Counted from the stretch's first letter, positions 53,051 to 62,487 are shown. The stretch: 62,680 nucleotides of DNA from an uncultured Muribaculaceae bacterium (GCA_947628305.1 CANQZG010000022.1:1-62680); one strand, 5' to 3'. Program-made: numbers and translations. Notes: generated by a model from the letters alone, not told the origin.

Positions 53051-53065
53051 TTGTACTATTTTGAA
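53051..53065. promoter_or_regulatory. Candidate operator of the mannan regulator, copy in the araC-symporter gap
   Basis: TTGTACTATTTTGAA, followed by TATGCGA. It differs at one base from the site at 50259-50273 and is placed the same way relative to a leftward -7 box. It also lies 28 bp upstream of the rightward -7 box of the AraC gene, so it could serve both directions. Confidence 0.55.
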
Positions 53066-53093
53066 TATGCGATTTTCATATATTATATTTTAT

Positions 53094-53101
53094 TACCTTT
53101 G
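53094..53101 (+). promoter_or_regulatory. -7 box TACCTTTG of the araC-GH2 unit
   Basis: TACCTTTG, 23 bp before the AraC ATG. No TTG at -33. It faces away from the symporter promoter with the candidate operator between them. Confidence 0.55.
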
Positions 53102-53124
53102 TTCCGACTCATATCACAGACTCC

Positions 53125-53988
53125 ATGAAAGATATACAGAAAGAAATAACCCCGATTGCCGACGATGACCTTTTCATTGTCTTGAACTTTCCAAATGCAA
53201 AATTTGATTACCCGGTACACTATCACCCCGACTATGAAATCAATCTTGTAATGAATACATCCGGGACTCGCATTATCGGTGACAACGAAGAATCCTTCAC
53301 GTCTCCCGACCTTGTCATGACGGGGCCTAACCTTCCCCATGCCTGGCGTGTGGTCTCCGACGAGAACCACACAATCACAATACAGTTCTCCGATAAACTG
53401 CTCGACTTCCCGATGTTCAACAAACGGCTGTTTTCTTCAATCAAGCAACTGTTAATCGAGTCTCAACGCGGGATATCGTTCTCCGACGAGACCAAGGCGA
53501 CGGTAATCGAGAAAATAATACGCCTTACCCGTCTTCAGGGATTCCACACCGTCCTTGAATTCCTTTCTATTCTGTATGACCTGTCGATTTCCAACAGGCA
53601 AGTCCTTGTCAGCAACCGATATGACCCCGGCGAAATCGTCGCCAAATCAAAGAGCCGACGCATTTCCAAGGTGTGTGAATATATCGATAAACATCACCAC
53701 GAGCCGATGAAACTGTCGGATGTGGCCTCGCTCGTGAACATGTCGGAATCGGCGTTCAGCCACTTTTTCAAGAAGAAAACGGGATGTACATTCATCGATT
53801 ACCTGAACAACGTCAGGATTTCACACGCGTCACAACTGCTGTCAGACACCACCCATCCCGTGACTGAAATCTGCTACACCTGTGGCTTCAACAATTCATC
53901 CAATTTCATACGCATATTCAAGAAAATCAAAGGGATGACCCCAAGCGAATACCGCACACACATCCAACAGATACTCATCAAATATTGA
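53125..53988 (+). CDS. AraC-family regulator of the mannan locus
   Basis: 287 residues. N-terminal cupin sensor (about 20-110, DYPVHYHPDYEINLVMNTSGTRIIGD) and C-terminal double helix-turn-helix (about 185-287, LSDVASLVNMSESAFSHFFKKKTG then ICYTCGFNNSSNFIRIFKKIKGMTPSEYR). It lies between the divergent symporter unit and the GH2 gene, with four bases to the latter. An activator responding to a mannoside is the natural inference; SusR/HTCS-type sensors are absent here. Candidate sites are at 50259 and 53051. Confidence 0.93.
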   Translation: MKDIQKEITPIADDDLFIVLNFPNAKFDYPVHYHPDYEINLVMNTSGTRIIGDNEESFTSPDLVMTGPNLPHAWRVVSDENHTITIQFSDKLLDFPMFNKRLFSSIKQLLIESQRGISFSDETKATVIEKIIRLTRLQGFHTVLEFLSILYDLSISNRQVLVSNRYDPGEIVAKSKSRRISKVCEYIDKHHHEPMKLSDVASLVNMSESAFSHFFKKKTGCTFIDYLNNVRISHASQLLSDTTHPVTEICYTCGFNNSSNFIRIFKKIKGMTPSEYRTHIQQILIKY

Positions 53989-53992
53989 CAAT

Positions 53993-56554
53993 ATGAAAAA
54001 TATAATAATCGGCTTAGCGTGTACATTTTTATTGCCTTGCACCGGCCACGGCATCGTTCATCGTCAAGAAATCCATGACAACTGGCAATTCAGACAGGCG
54101 CGTCAGGGCGCGTGGCATCCCGCAAGCGTCCCCGGTGTCGTACACACCGACCTGATGGCGTGCGGATTAATCCGTGACCCGTTCATCGGTCTTAACGAAC
54201 GCGAGGTGCAATGGGTCGACAAGGAGGATTGGATTTACACCACGTCATTTGACCTCGATTCAATGACAAATGGTCGCCGTAACGTAAACCTGGTGTTTGA
54301 CGGACTCGATACCTACGCCGATGTCTATCTCAACGATTCATTGTTACTGAAAGTCGACAACATGTTCCGCCGCTGGCGGTTGCCGGTGGCATCACTGCTG
54401 CGTGAGAAAGGGAATGAACTGAAAATCATGTTCCATTCCCCAATCAAGGTTGACATGCCCAAACACGACGCATTACCGTTCCGTTATGAGGCCGTCAACG
54501 ACCAGTCGGCCAACGGCGGCGTCATGAATAAACGATTGAGTGTCTTTGCCCGCAAGGCAGGCTACCATTACGGCTGGGACTGGGGGCCGAGACTTGTGAC
54601 GTCAGGAATATGGCGTCCCGTCTATCTTGAATCCTGGGATGACACGCGCATCAACGATGTTTTCATAGACACAAAATCAATAAGCAAAGCCAAGGCGTCG
54701 CTCTCCGCCTCAATAAAGGTCACAAGCGACAGGGATATGCCCGACTGTGACATTTCAATCAGCGAGGGCAAACGGATTGTCGCCCATAAACATGTATCGT
54801 TGACCAAAGGGGACAATATCATTGACATGCCGTTTGAAATACGCAACCCGCGTCTATGGTGGTGTAACGGTATGGGAGAACCTGCAATGTATGATTTAAA
54901 CACCGTGGTCACACACGACGGCAAAGAGCTTGATTCAAAGCGGGTATCTACCGGCATACGCCACATCGAGGTCGTACGGGACATTGACAGCGAAGGGCGT
55001 TCGTTCTATTTCAGGCTTAACGGCGTGCCGGTTTTCGCCAAAGGCGCGAACTATATCCCATGCGACAATTTCCTGCCACGTGTCACCCGCGAGATTTATG
55101 AGAAGACTGTCCGCGACGCAGCCGATGCCAACATGAACATGCTGCGTGTGTGGGGCGGCGGAATCTATGAGGATGACATGTTCTATGAACTGTGTGACCG
55201 CAACGGCATCATGGTATGGCAGGACTTCATGTTCGCGTGCAGCCTGTATCCCTCCGAGGGCCAGTTGCTTGAAAACATCCGGCAGGAGGCAATCGACAAC
55301 GTCTGTCGCCTACGCAACCACCCATGTATCGCCCTGTGGTGCGGAAACAACGAGTGCCTCGAGGCCTGGTACACATGGGGCTGGAAAGAGCGTTACGGCC
55401 GCCAGGGCGTTGGTGACAAAGTGTGGAATCAATATGACACACTTTATCACAAGGTGCTCCCGGCTATCACAGCGCAATATGCACCCTCGACATTTTATTG
55501 GCCCTCCTCCCCTTTCAGCCGTGAGGACGGCGCGTCAGAGGCAAACATGGGCGACAGCCACCTATGGCGTGTATGGGGCGGGGAACCCATTGAACTATAC
55601 AACACAATACGCAGCCGCTTCTTCAGCGAATACGGATTCCAGTCGTTCCCCGAAATCGAGACTATAATGAAATATGCCCCCGACACGGCTGAACACGATA
55701 TAAACTCCGAGACCATGCTGGCTCACCAACGCGGAGGGGCCGACGCGAACAATCGAATCTGCAAATATCTGCTCGAATCCTACCCGCAACCAAAGGATTT
55801 CAAATCGCTGATTTACATGACACATATCCTACAGGGTGATGCCGTGAAAACGGCAATCGAGGCACACCGCCGCGACAGGCCCTATTGCATGGGGTCTCTT
55901 TTCTGGCAGCACAATGACTGCTGGCCCGTGGCCTCATGGTCGAGCCGTGACTATTACGGACGCTGGAAAGCGCAGCATTATTTCGCCAAGAAGGCCTACC
56001 GCGACATCCTCGTGTCGCCCGTCGTCAAAGGGGACACCCTCAATGTATATGTTGTATCAGACCGTACTTCACCTGTCTCAGGACATCTTGAAATCAAAGC
56101 CTTTAGCATTGACGGGCAAACAATAGGAAATATCGGCAAGAAAATGTCAGTCCCGGCAGGGAGCGTACGTTCCATCAGCCTAAAAACAAACGAGCTAACC
56201 GGCGACATAGACCCTTCAGAAGTCATCTTGGCGGTATCGTTCACCGATAAATCGGGGAAACGTTATGATAATCTGTCACCGCTCGTCAAACCGAAAGATA
56301 TGCGATTAAAATCTCCCGAAATAAGAATGGATGTCAAGACATCTGACGGAGGATGCACGGTGACAGTCTCCTCCGACACATTTGCACGTGGCGTCAAACT
56401 GATGCTGAAAGGCGACGACACGCACTTCTTTGACGACAACTACTTTGACCTTGTGCCGGGCATACCCCACACGGTATCGCTGACAACGACACTCCCGGTC
56501 GACAAAGTGCGACAGAACCTATCATCGATTTCACTCTACTCCGCCACCCACTGA
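53993..56554 (+). CDS. GH2 beta-mannosidase
   Basis: 853 residues. Signal peptide (about 1-20), sugar-binding jelly roll (about 25-200, IHDNWQFRQARQGAWHPASVPGVVHTDL), Ig-like domain, TIM barrel with acid/base Glu in ALWCGNNECLEAWYTWGW (about 453) and nucleophile Glu in FFSEYGFQSFPE (about 545), and C-terminal beta domains. The layout and GNNE..W and SEYGFQS motifs match the beta-mannosidase group of GH2. It releases mannose from non-reducing ends of mannooligosaccharides in the periplasm. Cotranscribed with the AraC gene. Confidence 0.93.
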   Translation: MKNIIIGLACTFLLPCTGHGIVHRQEIHDNWQFRQARQGAWHPASVPGVVHTDLMACGLIRDPFIGLNEREVQWVDKEDWIYTTSFDLDSMTNGRRNVNLVFDGLDTYADVYLNDSLLLKVDNMFRRWRLPVASLLREKGNELKIMFHSPIKVDMPKHDALPFRYEAVNDQSANGGVMNKRLSVFARKAGYHYGWDWGPRLVTSGIWRPVYLESWDDTRINDVFIDTKSISKAKASLSASIKVTSDRDMPDCDISISEGKRIVAHKHVSLTKGDNIIDMPFEIRNPRLWWCNGMGEPAMYDLNTVVTHDGKELDSKRVSTGIRHIEVVRDIDSEGRSFYFRLNGVPVFAKGANYIPCDNFLPRVTREIYEKTVRDAADANMNMLRVWGGGIYEDDMFYELCDRNGIMVWQDFMFACSLYPSEGQLLENIRQEAIDNVCRLRNHPCIALWCGNNECLEAWYTWGWKERYGRQGVGDKVWNQYDTLYHKVLPAITAQYAPSTFYWPSSPFSREDGASEANMGDSHLWRVWGGEPIELYNTIRSRFFSEYGFQSFPEIETIMKYAPDTAEHDINSETMLAHQRGGADANNRICKYLLESYPQPKDFKSLIYMTHILQGDAVKTAIEAHRRDRPYCMGSLFWQHNDCWPVASWSSRDYYGRWKAQHYFAKKAYRDILVSPVVKGDTLNVYVVSDRTSPVSGHLEIKAFSIDGQTIGNIGKKMSVPAGSVRSISLKTNELTGDIDPSEVILAVSFTDKSGKRYDNLSPLVKPKDMRLKSPEIRMDVKTSDGGCTVTVSSDTFARGVKLMLKGDDTHFFDDNYFDLVPGIPHTVSLTTTLPVDKVRQNLSSISLYSATH

Positions 56555-56565
56555 AATAAATTCCG

Positions 56566-56594
56566 TATCTTTGCAATGATAATTGATTCATTGC
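56566..56594 (+). promoter_or_regulatory. -7 box TATCTTTG followed by an inverted repeat, before the HTH regulator
   Basis: TATCTTTG at 56566-56573 follows the GH2 stop by 11 bp. The last G begins GCAATGA-TAATTGAT-TCATTGC (56573-56594), which ends one base before the ATG at 56596. A -7 box running straight into a palindrome that ends at the ATG is also seen at bioA. Confidence 0.5.
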
Positions 56595-56595
56595 G

Positions 56596-57585
56596 ATGCG
56601 TACATTATTGTATATAGTGCTGGCCTTGGTCGTGAGCGGATGCGCCGCCTCATCAAGTTCTCATATCAAGAGGCTTGACGAGGCCCAACGCCTGATGAAC
56701 GGGAATCCCCGCGAGGCTCTTGAGAAACTCAACGCCATCGATGTGTCGGAATTCAACGATTCCGCGACAATGGCGCGCTGGGCGTTGCTGTACAGCGAGG
56801 CCTTGGCGGCCAACAACCTGACCGCACCGTCCGACTCTATTGTCAATATCGCCGTGGATTATTACGGGCATCGCAACCTCACCGATGAGCTGAACAAGGC
56901 AAGGAGATTAAGGGTGCTTATCCTGGGCGACACTGACAATGCGCTTGTGACCGCCCGTTATCTTCAGAAAGAAAAAGAGTTTATGCTCTTTAAGGAACGT
57001 ATCAAGCGTGAACGATACATGCTGGTCGGCCTTATCATCCTGACAATGTCAGCCGGTGTGATTCTTTGGCAAAGACAGCGGATGAAGATTCAATCCATCA
57101 AGAATGACGCGCTCATGTCAGAGGCCTCGGCATTGAGATGCCACATTGACGCTACGACAGATAACTTGGGTCGGTTACAATCGACCCTCAGCCATGTCCT
57201 TGAAAAGAGATTTACACTGATTGACTCGCTTTGCCAAACCTACTATGAGTCACAGGGAATGAAATCAGAGCGGAAGGCCATCGTAGAGAAAGTGAAATCG
57301 CAGATAGAGTCATTGAAGACCGATGAATCGGCATTCGCCGAAATGGAACGAACCGTAAACGAATGCCGTGGCAACATACTCCACCGTATCAAAGCCGACT
57401 ATCCCGACATCAAGAATGATGACTATCGGTTGGCGACATATCTTGCTTGCGGTTTATCCAACCGCACAATCAGTCTGCTGCTCGGCGAGACGGTCGAGGT
57501 TATTTACAAGCGAAAATCGCGGTTGAAAATCCGTTTAAAAGAAAAATGCGCCGATAATAACACCGATATCATGTCGATTTTTTAG
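56596..57585 (+). CDS. Membrane-anchored regulator with C-terminal LuxR-like HTH, short form
   Basis: 329 residues. Lipoprotein-like N-terminus (lipobox VSGC). A short TPR-like helical region (about 25-110), one membrane helix (YMLVGLIILTMSAGVILW, about 140-158), a coiled-coil stretch, and a C-terminal HTH (about 275-320, DDYRLATYLACGLSNRTISLLLGETVEVIYKRKSRLKIRL) follow. This resembles the Bacteroidales TPR-TM-HTH (DUF6377-like) regulators, which usually have a much longer TPR region of 300 or more residues; here most of it is missing. A lipid anchor together with a cytoplasmic HTH is odd, so the N-terminus may be an ordinary signal anchor. Probably regulates the barrel gene downstream. Confidence 0.75.
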   Translation: MRTLLYIVLALVVSGCAASSSSHIKRLDEAQRLMNGNPREALEKLNAIDVSEFNDSATMARWALLYSEALAANNLTAPSDSIVNIAVDYYGHRNLTDELNKARRLRVLILGDTDNALVTARYLQKEKEFMLFKERIKRERYMLVGLIILTMSAGVILWQRQRMKIQSIKNDALMSEASALRCHIDATTDNLGRLQSTLSHVLEKRFTLIDSLCQTYYESQGMKSERKAIVEKVKSQIESLKTDESAFAEMERTVNECRGNILHRIKADYPDIKNDDYRLATYLACGLSNRTISLLLGETVEVIYKRKSRLKIRLKEKCADNNTDIMSIF

Positions 57586-57666
57586 CACAGTCAGAAAATC
57601 TCAACTACCTCATTCATAATCAGCTATAATTAAGCTATTTACAAATTAAACGGTCAGGTTATTTAT

Positions 57667-57698
57667 TTGGATTGCCAAGGTCTTGACGAGTAATTTTG
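57667..57698 (+). promoter_or_regulatory. Promoter of the TonB-dependent barrel gene (TTG-N21-TAATTTTG)
   Basis: TTG at 57667-57669 and TAATTTTG at 57691-57698, 21 bp apart, with a leader of about 26 nt. Confidence 0.58.
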
Positions 57699-57728
57699 CA
57701 TCGGAAAAACTAACAAAAATTACTCAAC

Positions 57729-59813
57729 ATGAATCATCTTAGGACAATTATCTTAGGCGCATCATTCGCCGCAATATTATCGGCCAACGCACAACGAACA
57801 GAACCTGCCGACAGCCTTCATCGCGAACTCCAGGAGGTCGTGGTTAACGCACGGCAACCCGCGACACGCCTTGTCGGGTCGACACTCATTTCGACAATCG
57901 CGGGGTCTAATTTACAAGACCTCGGCAATGCGTTGGATGTCCTCGCCCAATTGCCGATGATAAAGGTGCAGGATGACGCTGTCAGTGTCATAGGCCGTGG
58001 CAACATCGAAATCTACATTGACGGTCGCCCGATGCACGACAACGAGGAACTGCATCAGTTGCAGTCACACGACATCAAGAACGTCGAACTGCTGATGTCC
58101 CCCGGCGCGATGTATGAAAGCACAACCGATGCCGTCCTTAAAATCACCACCCGGCGACGGTTCCTGCAAGGTCTCTCGCTGAATGACCAGTTAAAAATCC
58201 AACGTCGCCGCCGATGGTCGGTGATGGATTATCTCGGACTCAGTTACCGTGCCGGGAACTGGGATTTCTTCCTCAACGGCTCGTTCAACCATGACGACAA
58301 AGTTATTAAAGGGCATACCGTCAACTCCCTTGAATATCAAGGCCGACCAACAACTGTCGGCAGCTCCCAATACAACCGATACCCAACCGATGCCGGCAGT
58401 GTAACGGGGGGCATCAATTATTCCAAGGAAGCACAATCGACCGGGGCATATTATCGGTTCAACCCTGAACATGGCGATTTCTCAAACAACGGGGCAGAAT
58501 GGCTTAACGATGAATCACCTGTGTCTCGAAATATCACCAAAGCCATCACCGGGCACAGTCATCTTGTGTCATTCTACTATGACAACACGTTCGGAGAACG
58601 GTATAATATTCATTTTGACGGCGATTACCGCACGTCATCGGCAAAAAATGCAGTCAGCACCACCTACCCCTCATCGCCCGACGCCAGTGTCGACTCCCGC
58701 GACAGACGCAACTCGACACTCTGGGCCGGGAAACTTTATCTCGGCCTACCCCTGTTCAAGGGCAATCTCACTATCGGCACACAGGAATCCTACACCCACA
58801 CCTCCCTCGACTACAGGATGCTCAACACCGATGTCGCCGAATACCTCCCCTCGTCTATCACCGATGCCCGCCAGACATCGGTCGGCGCATTCGCTTCCTG
58901 GCAACGCTCCTTCGGGCCGTTCAATCTGTCGGCAGGTGCACGATGGGAATATGTCGACTACGATTTCAAGGTCGATGGAAAACGGGACAACGACCTAAGC
59001 CGCCGTGACCACTCATTAACCCCCGACATCTCACTGGGATATTCATTCAACGAGTGCTCACAAATTTCATTAAGTTACAAAATGGCCACGGTCAGACCGC
59101 CGTACTCCCAACTGACCGGCTCATTAAACTACACCGGACGACACGAAATCGAGGGTGGTAATCCGGCCCTGCACGACGAAAGGATGCACCGTGCCCAACT
59201 GTTCGCCTCGTGGAACGATTTCATGCTACAGGGGACATATACCCGAAGCCTCGATACCTACGCCTTTGTAAAACAGCCATACCACGCCAACACGTTACAA
59301 CTGTTGCTCCACCCCGTCAACGTCGATGTATCAGACTTCAACCTTTACCTGTTATGGAACAAACCGATACACCGTTGGACTCCCGATGTCACCTTGGGTT
59401 TCAGCAAACAATGGCTTGAAATAAACGGCACACATTACAACCGCCCAATGTTCTTCTATTACATCGACAACACTTTGACACTGCCTTACGGTTGGAATAT
59501 CACCGCCAACGTGAGCGGACAGAGCAGCGGCGACATGCACACCAACCGTTTCGGTGCTACCTGGTTCACAATGGATGCCTCGGCCAGTAAAACATTCTTC
59601 GACAAATCATTGACCATCAAGCTGTCGGCGACCGACATTTTCAACACAGCCAACAACGACTGGACAATGAACACCTACGGTGTATTTGTCGACAAACGGC
59701 AGAGTTATGACCTCCGTGGCATTTCATTAGGCGTCACCTACCGCTTCCAGCCACGTCAAAGCAAGTACAAAGGAGAATCAGCAGCCGAGGAGGAACTGAA
59801 CCGCCTACACTAA
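57729..59813 (+). CDS. Outer-membrane TonB-dependent receptor-like barrel (OMP_b-brl_3 type)
   Basis: 694 residues. Signal peptide (MNHLRTIILGASFAAILSANA), then ELQEVVVNARQPATRLVGST and a plug (about 40-130, NALDVLAQLPMIKVQDDAVSVIGRGNIEIYIDGRP). The rest is a barrel of the outer-membrane-receptor type (LSLNDQLKIQRRRRWSVMDYLGLSYR ... GISLGVTYRFQP). There is no N-terminal carboxypeptidase-like domain, which most family members have, and no SusD partner. The ligand is unknown. The TAA stop is the first codon of the repeat-end motif TAAACATACTCTAA. It follows an HTH regulator and precedes an AraC gene. Confidence 0.85.
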   Translation: MNHLRTIILGASFAAILSANAQRTEPADSLHRELQEVVVNARQPATRLVGSTLISTIAGSNLQDLGNALDVLAQLPMIKVQDDAVSVIGRGNIEIYIDGRPMHDNEELHQLQSHDIKNVELLMSPGAMYESTTDAVLKITTRRRFLQGLSLNDQLKIQRRRRWSVMDYLGLSYRAGNWDFFLNGSFNHDDKVIKGHTVNSLEYQGRPTTVGSSQYNRYPTDAGSVTGGINYSKEAQSTGAYYRFNPEHGDFSNNGAEWLNDESPVSRNITKAITGHSHLVSFYYDNTFGERYNIHFDGDYRTSSAKNAVSTTYPSSPDASVDSRDRRNSTLWAGKLYLGLPLFKGNLTIGTQESYTHTSLDYRMLNTDVAEYLPSSITDARQTSVGAFASWQRSFGPFNLSAGARWEYVDYDFKVDGKRDNDLSRRDHSLTPDISLGYSFNECSQISLSYKMATVRPPYSQLTGSLNYTGRHEIEGGNPALHDERMHRAQLFASWNDFMLQGTYTRSLDTYAFVKQPYHANTLQLLLHPVNVDVSDFNLYLLWNKPIHRWTPDVTLGFSKQWLEINGTHYNRPMFFYYIDNTLTLPYGWNITANVSGQSSGDMHTNRFGATWFTMDASASKTFFDKSLTIKLSATDIFNTANNDWTMNTYGVFVDKRQSYDLRGISLGVTYRFQPRQSKYKGESAAEEELNRLH

Positions 59814-59884
59814 ACATACTCTAAATCCGCAAAACGGGTAATTTTTACACGATTTCGGGATTTTAAAAAATCGTTCATTATCCG

Positions 59885-59892
59885 TACCTTTG
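59885..59892 (+). promoter_or_regulatory. -7 box TACCTTTG touching the second AraC gene
   Basis: TACCTTTG ends 4 bp before the ATG at 59897, so the mRNA should be leaderless. The preceding GATTTTAAAAAATC (59859-59872) is an imperfect AT palindrome. Confidence 0.52.
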
Positions 59893-59896
59893 TGCC

Positions 59897-60796
59897 ATGA
59901 CTTCAACAGTTAACTTCGATTCAATCAGACAGTTCAACGACCAATATGGGTTTGAACATCTTCACCCCATGATTACAGTGGGACATTACTCCGGTAAACA
60001 CGAACCGGGAGAGACGACCTACAAATACGGCATTTATGCGATATTCATCAAGGAAACCAAAGGATGTGAGTTAAATTACGGACTTACAAAATATGACTTT
60101 GACGAAATGTCGGTAACATCTTTCGCCCCCGGACAGAAAGTGACTGCCGTAATCAAAGATGGTCAATCCACTCCGCGCTGGACCGTGCTCGCCTTCCATC
60201 CCGACTTTCTTAGCCGGACATCACTTGGTCGCAAGATGTCAACATACGGTTTCTTCTCCTACAACAGCAACGAGGCCCTGCACCTGTCGGCCGATGAGGT
60301 CGACCTGATTCAATCGGTGCTGTCACTCATCGAACGGGAGATGCACCATGCCATCGACCGCCATTCCCGTACAATTATCCTGACCCAAATTGAAGTGTTC
60401 CTTGATTACTGTCTGCGTTTCTACGAGAGGCAATTCTATTCACGCGAGGTCATAAACAACAGTGTAATGGAAAAATTTAACGGTCTGCTCGACGAATACA
60501 TCACCACGGAGATACAACAAAAGGGCCTTCCCACCGTCGCATACTTCGCTGACCGCCTGAACCTTTCACCGGGATATTTCGGCGAACTTGTGAAAAACTC
60601 GTCAGGGACAAACGCAAAGGAATTTATCGCCGGACGCCTTTTAAACGCCGCAAGGGAATTGTTGAACGACATGGATTTATCGGTGACTCAGGTCAGCGAC
60701 CGCCTCGGATTTGAATACCCGCAGCACTTCGCACGCTTCTTCAAACGCCGCACCGGCCAGACCCCCAAAGAATTCCGAAACATCTCACTCAACTAA
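59897..60796 (+). CDS. AraC-family transcriptional regulator
   Basis: 299 residues. N-terminal sensor domain (about 1-170, with GHYSGKHEPGETTYKYGIYAIF) and C-terminal AraC HTH (about 195-297, VAYFADRLNLSPGYFGELVKNSSG and VSDRLGFEYPQHFARFFKRRTGQTPKEFR). This type of AraC often controls an adjacent transporter or oxidoreductase; the MFS exporter downstream is the obvious candidate. No palindromic operator is seen. Confidence 0.92.
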   Translation: MTSTVNFDSIRQFNDQYGFEHLHPMITVGHYSGKHEPGETTYKYGIYAIFIKETKGCELNYGLTKYDFDEMSVTSFAPGQKVTAVIKDGQSTPRWTVLAFHPDFLSRTSLGRKMSTYGFFSYNSNEALHLSADEVDLIQSVLSLIEREMHHAIDRHSRTIILTQIEVFLDYCLRFYERQFYSREVINNSVMEKFNGLLDEYITTEIQQKGLPTVAYFADRLNLSPGYFGELVKNSSGTNAKEFIAGRLLNAARELLNDMDLSVTQVSDRLGFEYPQHFARFFKRRTGQTPKEFRNISLN

Positions 60797-60804
60797 GCGA
60801 TTGT

Positions 60805-60935
60805 CTAAGAGCCTGTTCAAGTTTTTAATGAGCATGCGCTCATTGAGCTAAAGGTTCTCAATGAATTTTTATAGGCAATCTTGATTTCAGCACTTCAGGG
60901 AGGATTGAACCAACATCAGTTGCATGGCGTTTCAA
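60805..60935. repeat. Probable degenerate member of the MITE-like family between the AraC and MFS genes
   Basis: It begins CTAAGAGCCTGTTCAAG, the family end. Next come AATGAGC-ATGC-GCTCATT (60827-60844) and an overlapping TCATTGAG..CTCAATGA pair, then GAATTTTTATAGGCA (60863-60877), identical to 15 bp of the 5688-5960 element. A GGATTG..CAATCC pair brackets the rest. No clear second terminal repeat was found. Confidence 0.5.
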
Positions 60936-61014
60936 TTACATGCCATCACAATCCCCCTCGCCATACAACGACAATAACGTCAGTCGGCCGACCCCCTCTT
61001 TTCAAGACTCCCCC

Positions 61015-62208
61015 ATGTCAGAGAGACTCCAGTCCGACAAAAGGTACTATTGGTTTTTAGTATTATACCTGGTGCTATTAAGCGCATTAGGCTCGTTTGT
61101 CAACGACATGTATAGTCCCACGCTTCCAGCCATGTGCAGTTTCTTTTCATGTTCTGTCCCAACAGTCCAGATAGGATTGACAATGGGCATGGTCGGACTT
61201 GCCGTCGGGCAACTCGTGTTAGGCCCGGTGAGCGACCGTTACGGGCGCAAGCCCGTACTGATAGGCTCTTTAACTTTATTTATTATAGCGGCAATTGTAA
61301 GTGTTTTTTCACCGACAATACAATTTTTTGTGACATGCCGGCTATTCCAGGGTATAGGCGCGTCAGGAGGATATTTCCTGGCACGGACCATTCCTGCCGA
61401 CATATATTCAGGACGTAACCTTGCAAAATTAATGGCGTTGATTGGTGCGATAAACGGAATCGCCCCTGCATCCGCCCCTGTCATAGGGGGTGTGACAGCC
61501 GATGCATTCGGATGGAAAGGCGTGTTCGTTGTCCTGACGGTTTTCGCATTGATTGTACTTGTGCTTTCACCGCTTATGAAAGAGTCACTCCCTGACATTC
61601 GCCGTTCAACAGGCAAATGGTGGAAATCGATGTCGGGTTACAAACAATTACTTAAAAATCGTCCATTTATAATCCATGTTTGTTTCAAGGGAACGGCACT
61701 TGGACTTCTATTCGCCTATATATCGTCCTCCCCGTTTGTCCTGCAGACACATTACGGATTATCCCAGACAGGCTATGGCCTCGTGATTGGGTTGAACGCA
61801 ATATTTATGGCCACAGGCTCGATGGTTGCCCTGAAATTCAAACCACTGAAAAAAGCGGCAGACTTTGGCGCGAAGACATTGACGTTAGGTGTCTTGGCAG
61901 AAGCCATCGCCCTTTACACAATAGACAGCATCTGGATATATGAAATATGTACCGTTATAATACTGTTCGCACTTGGAACTATTTTCACCACATCAAACAC
62001 CCTTGCGATGAACGAAGGTCGTCAACAGGCAGGCGAAGCATCATCATTGCTGGGAATATCGGGTTATATAGTAGGGGCAATAGTTTCGCCAATGGTTGGA
62101 ATAGGGAACGTCCTACACTCCACCGCAATTGTTTACGCCATTGTCACAATAGCCGTGATTGTATGCGCACGCCTCTCCAGCATGATTGCCCCAGACCTTA
62201 CAAAATAA
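61015..62208 (+). CDS. MFS drug-resistance transporter, Bcr/CflA type
   Basis: About 397 residues and 12 membrane helices. The Bcr/CflA signatures are visible: VNDMYSPTLPAM in helix 1, GPVSDRYGRKPVLIG in loop 2-3, and CRLFQGIGASGGYFLARTIPADIY in helix 4-5. Exports drugs or small metabolites by proton antiport; the substrate is unknown. The frame opens at 60940, but the first 25 residues (Ser, Pro and Asn-rich) seem to derive from the upstream repeat, and MSERLQSDKRYYW is a normal N-terminus. Probably controlled by the AraC gene before it. Confidence 0.88.
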   Translation: MSERLQSDKRYYWFLVLYLVLLSALGSFVNDMYSPTLPAMCSFFSCSVPTVQIGLTMGMVGLAVGQLVLGPVSDRYGRKPVLIGSLTLFIIAAIVSVFSPTIQFFVTCRLFQGIGASGGYFLARTIPADIYSGRNLAKLMALIGAINGIAPASAPVIGGVTADAFGWKGVFVVLTVFALIVLVLSPLMKESLPDIRRSTGKWWKSMSGYKQLLKNRPFIIHVCFKGTALGLLFAYISSSPFVLQTHYGLSQTGYGLVIGLNAIFMATGSMVALKFKPLKKAADFGAKTLTLGVLAEAIALYTIDSIWIYEICTVIILFALGTIFTTSNTLAMNEGRQQAGEASSLLGISGYIVGAIVSPMVGIGNVLHSTAIVYAIVTIAVIVCARLSSMIAPDLTK

Positions 62209-62293
62209 TTGAATAAAAGTCACTGTTTCTACCATTTGATTCTTCGTGAAAATCCCAAGTCCACATTTATTCGGGAAAAATATCGAGAAAAAT

Positions 62294-62324
62294 TTGCACA
62301 TAAGAAAAAATCAATATACCTTTG
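62294..62324 (+). promoter_or_regulatory. Promoter of tRNA-Lys (TTG-N20-TACCTTTG)
   Basis: TTG at 62294-62296 and TACCTTTG at 62317-62324, exactly 20 bp apart, about 35 bp before the tRNA. Confidence 0.72.
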
Positions 62325-62358
62325 CAGCGCAAAACAGGAAAATTCCTTGATGCAACAT

Positions 62359-62431
62359 GACTCCGTAGCTCAGTTGGTAGAGCAAATGACTCTTAATCAT
62401 TGGGTCGAGAGTTCGAGCCTCTCCGGGGTCA
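62359..62431 (+). tRNA. tRNA-Lys, anticodon CTT
   Basis: 73 bases. The acceptor stem GACTCCG pairs with CGGGGTC (one G-T). D arm GCTC..GAGC, anticodon stem AATGA/TCATT with loop CTCTTAA (anticodon CTT, reads AAG), and T arm GAGAG-TTCGAGC-CTCTC. The discriminator is A; the CCA end is not encoded (A then CCT). It has its own promoter and a terminator after a 56-bp spacer. Confidence 0.96.
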
Positions 62432-62487
62432 CCTAATCGTTCGAAGGACACTTCGCCAAGCGAAGAACCAAAACGGCAAAATCAAGC

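Noticed and set aside
40327-56554. Host alpha-mannan (yeast or N-glycan) locus
   Set aside because: The enzymes are GH26, GH130 and GH2 beta-mannosidase; no GH76, GH92, GH38 or GH125 alpha-mannan enzymes are present, so beta-mannan is favoured.
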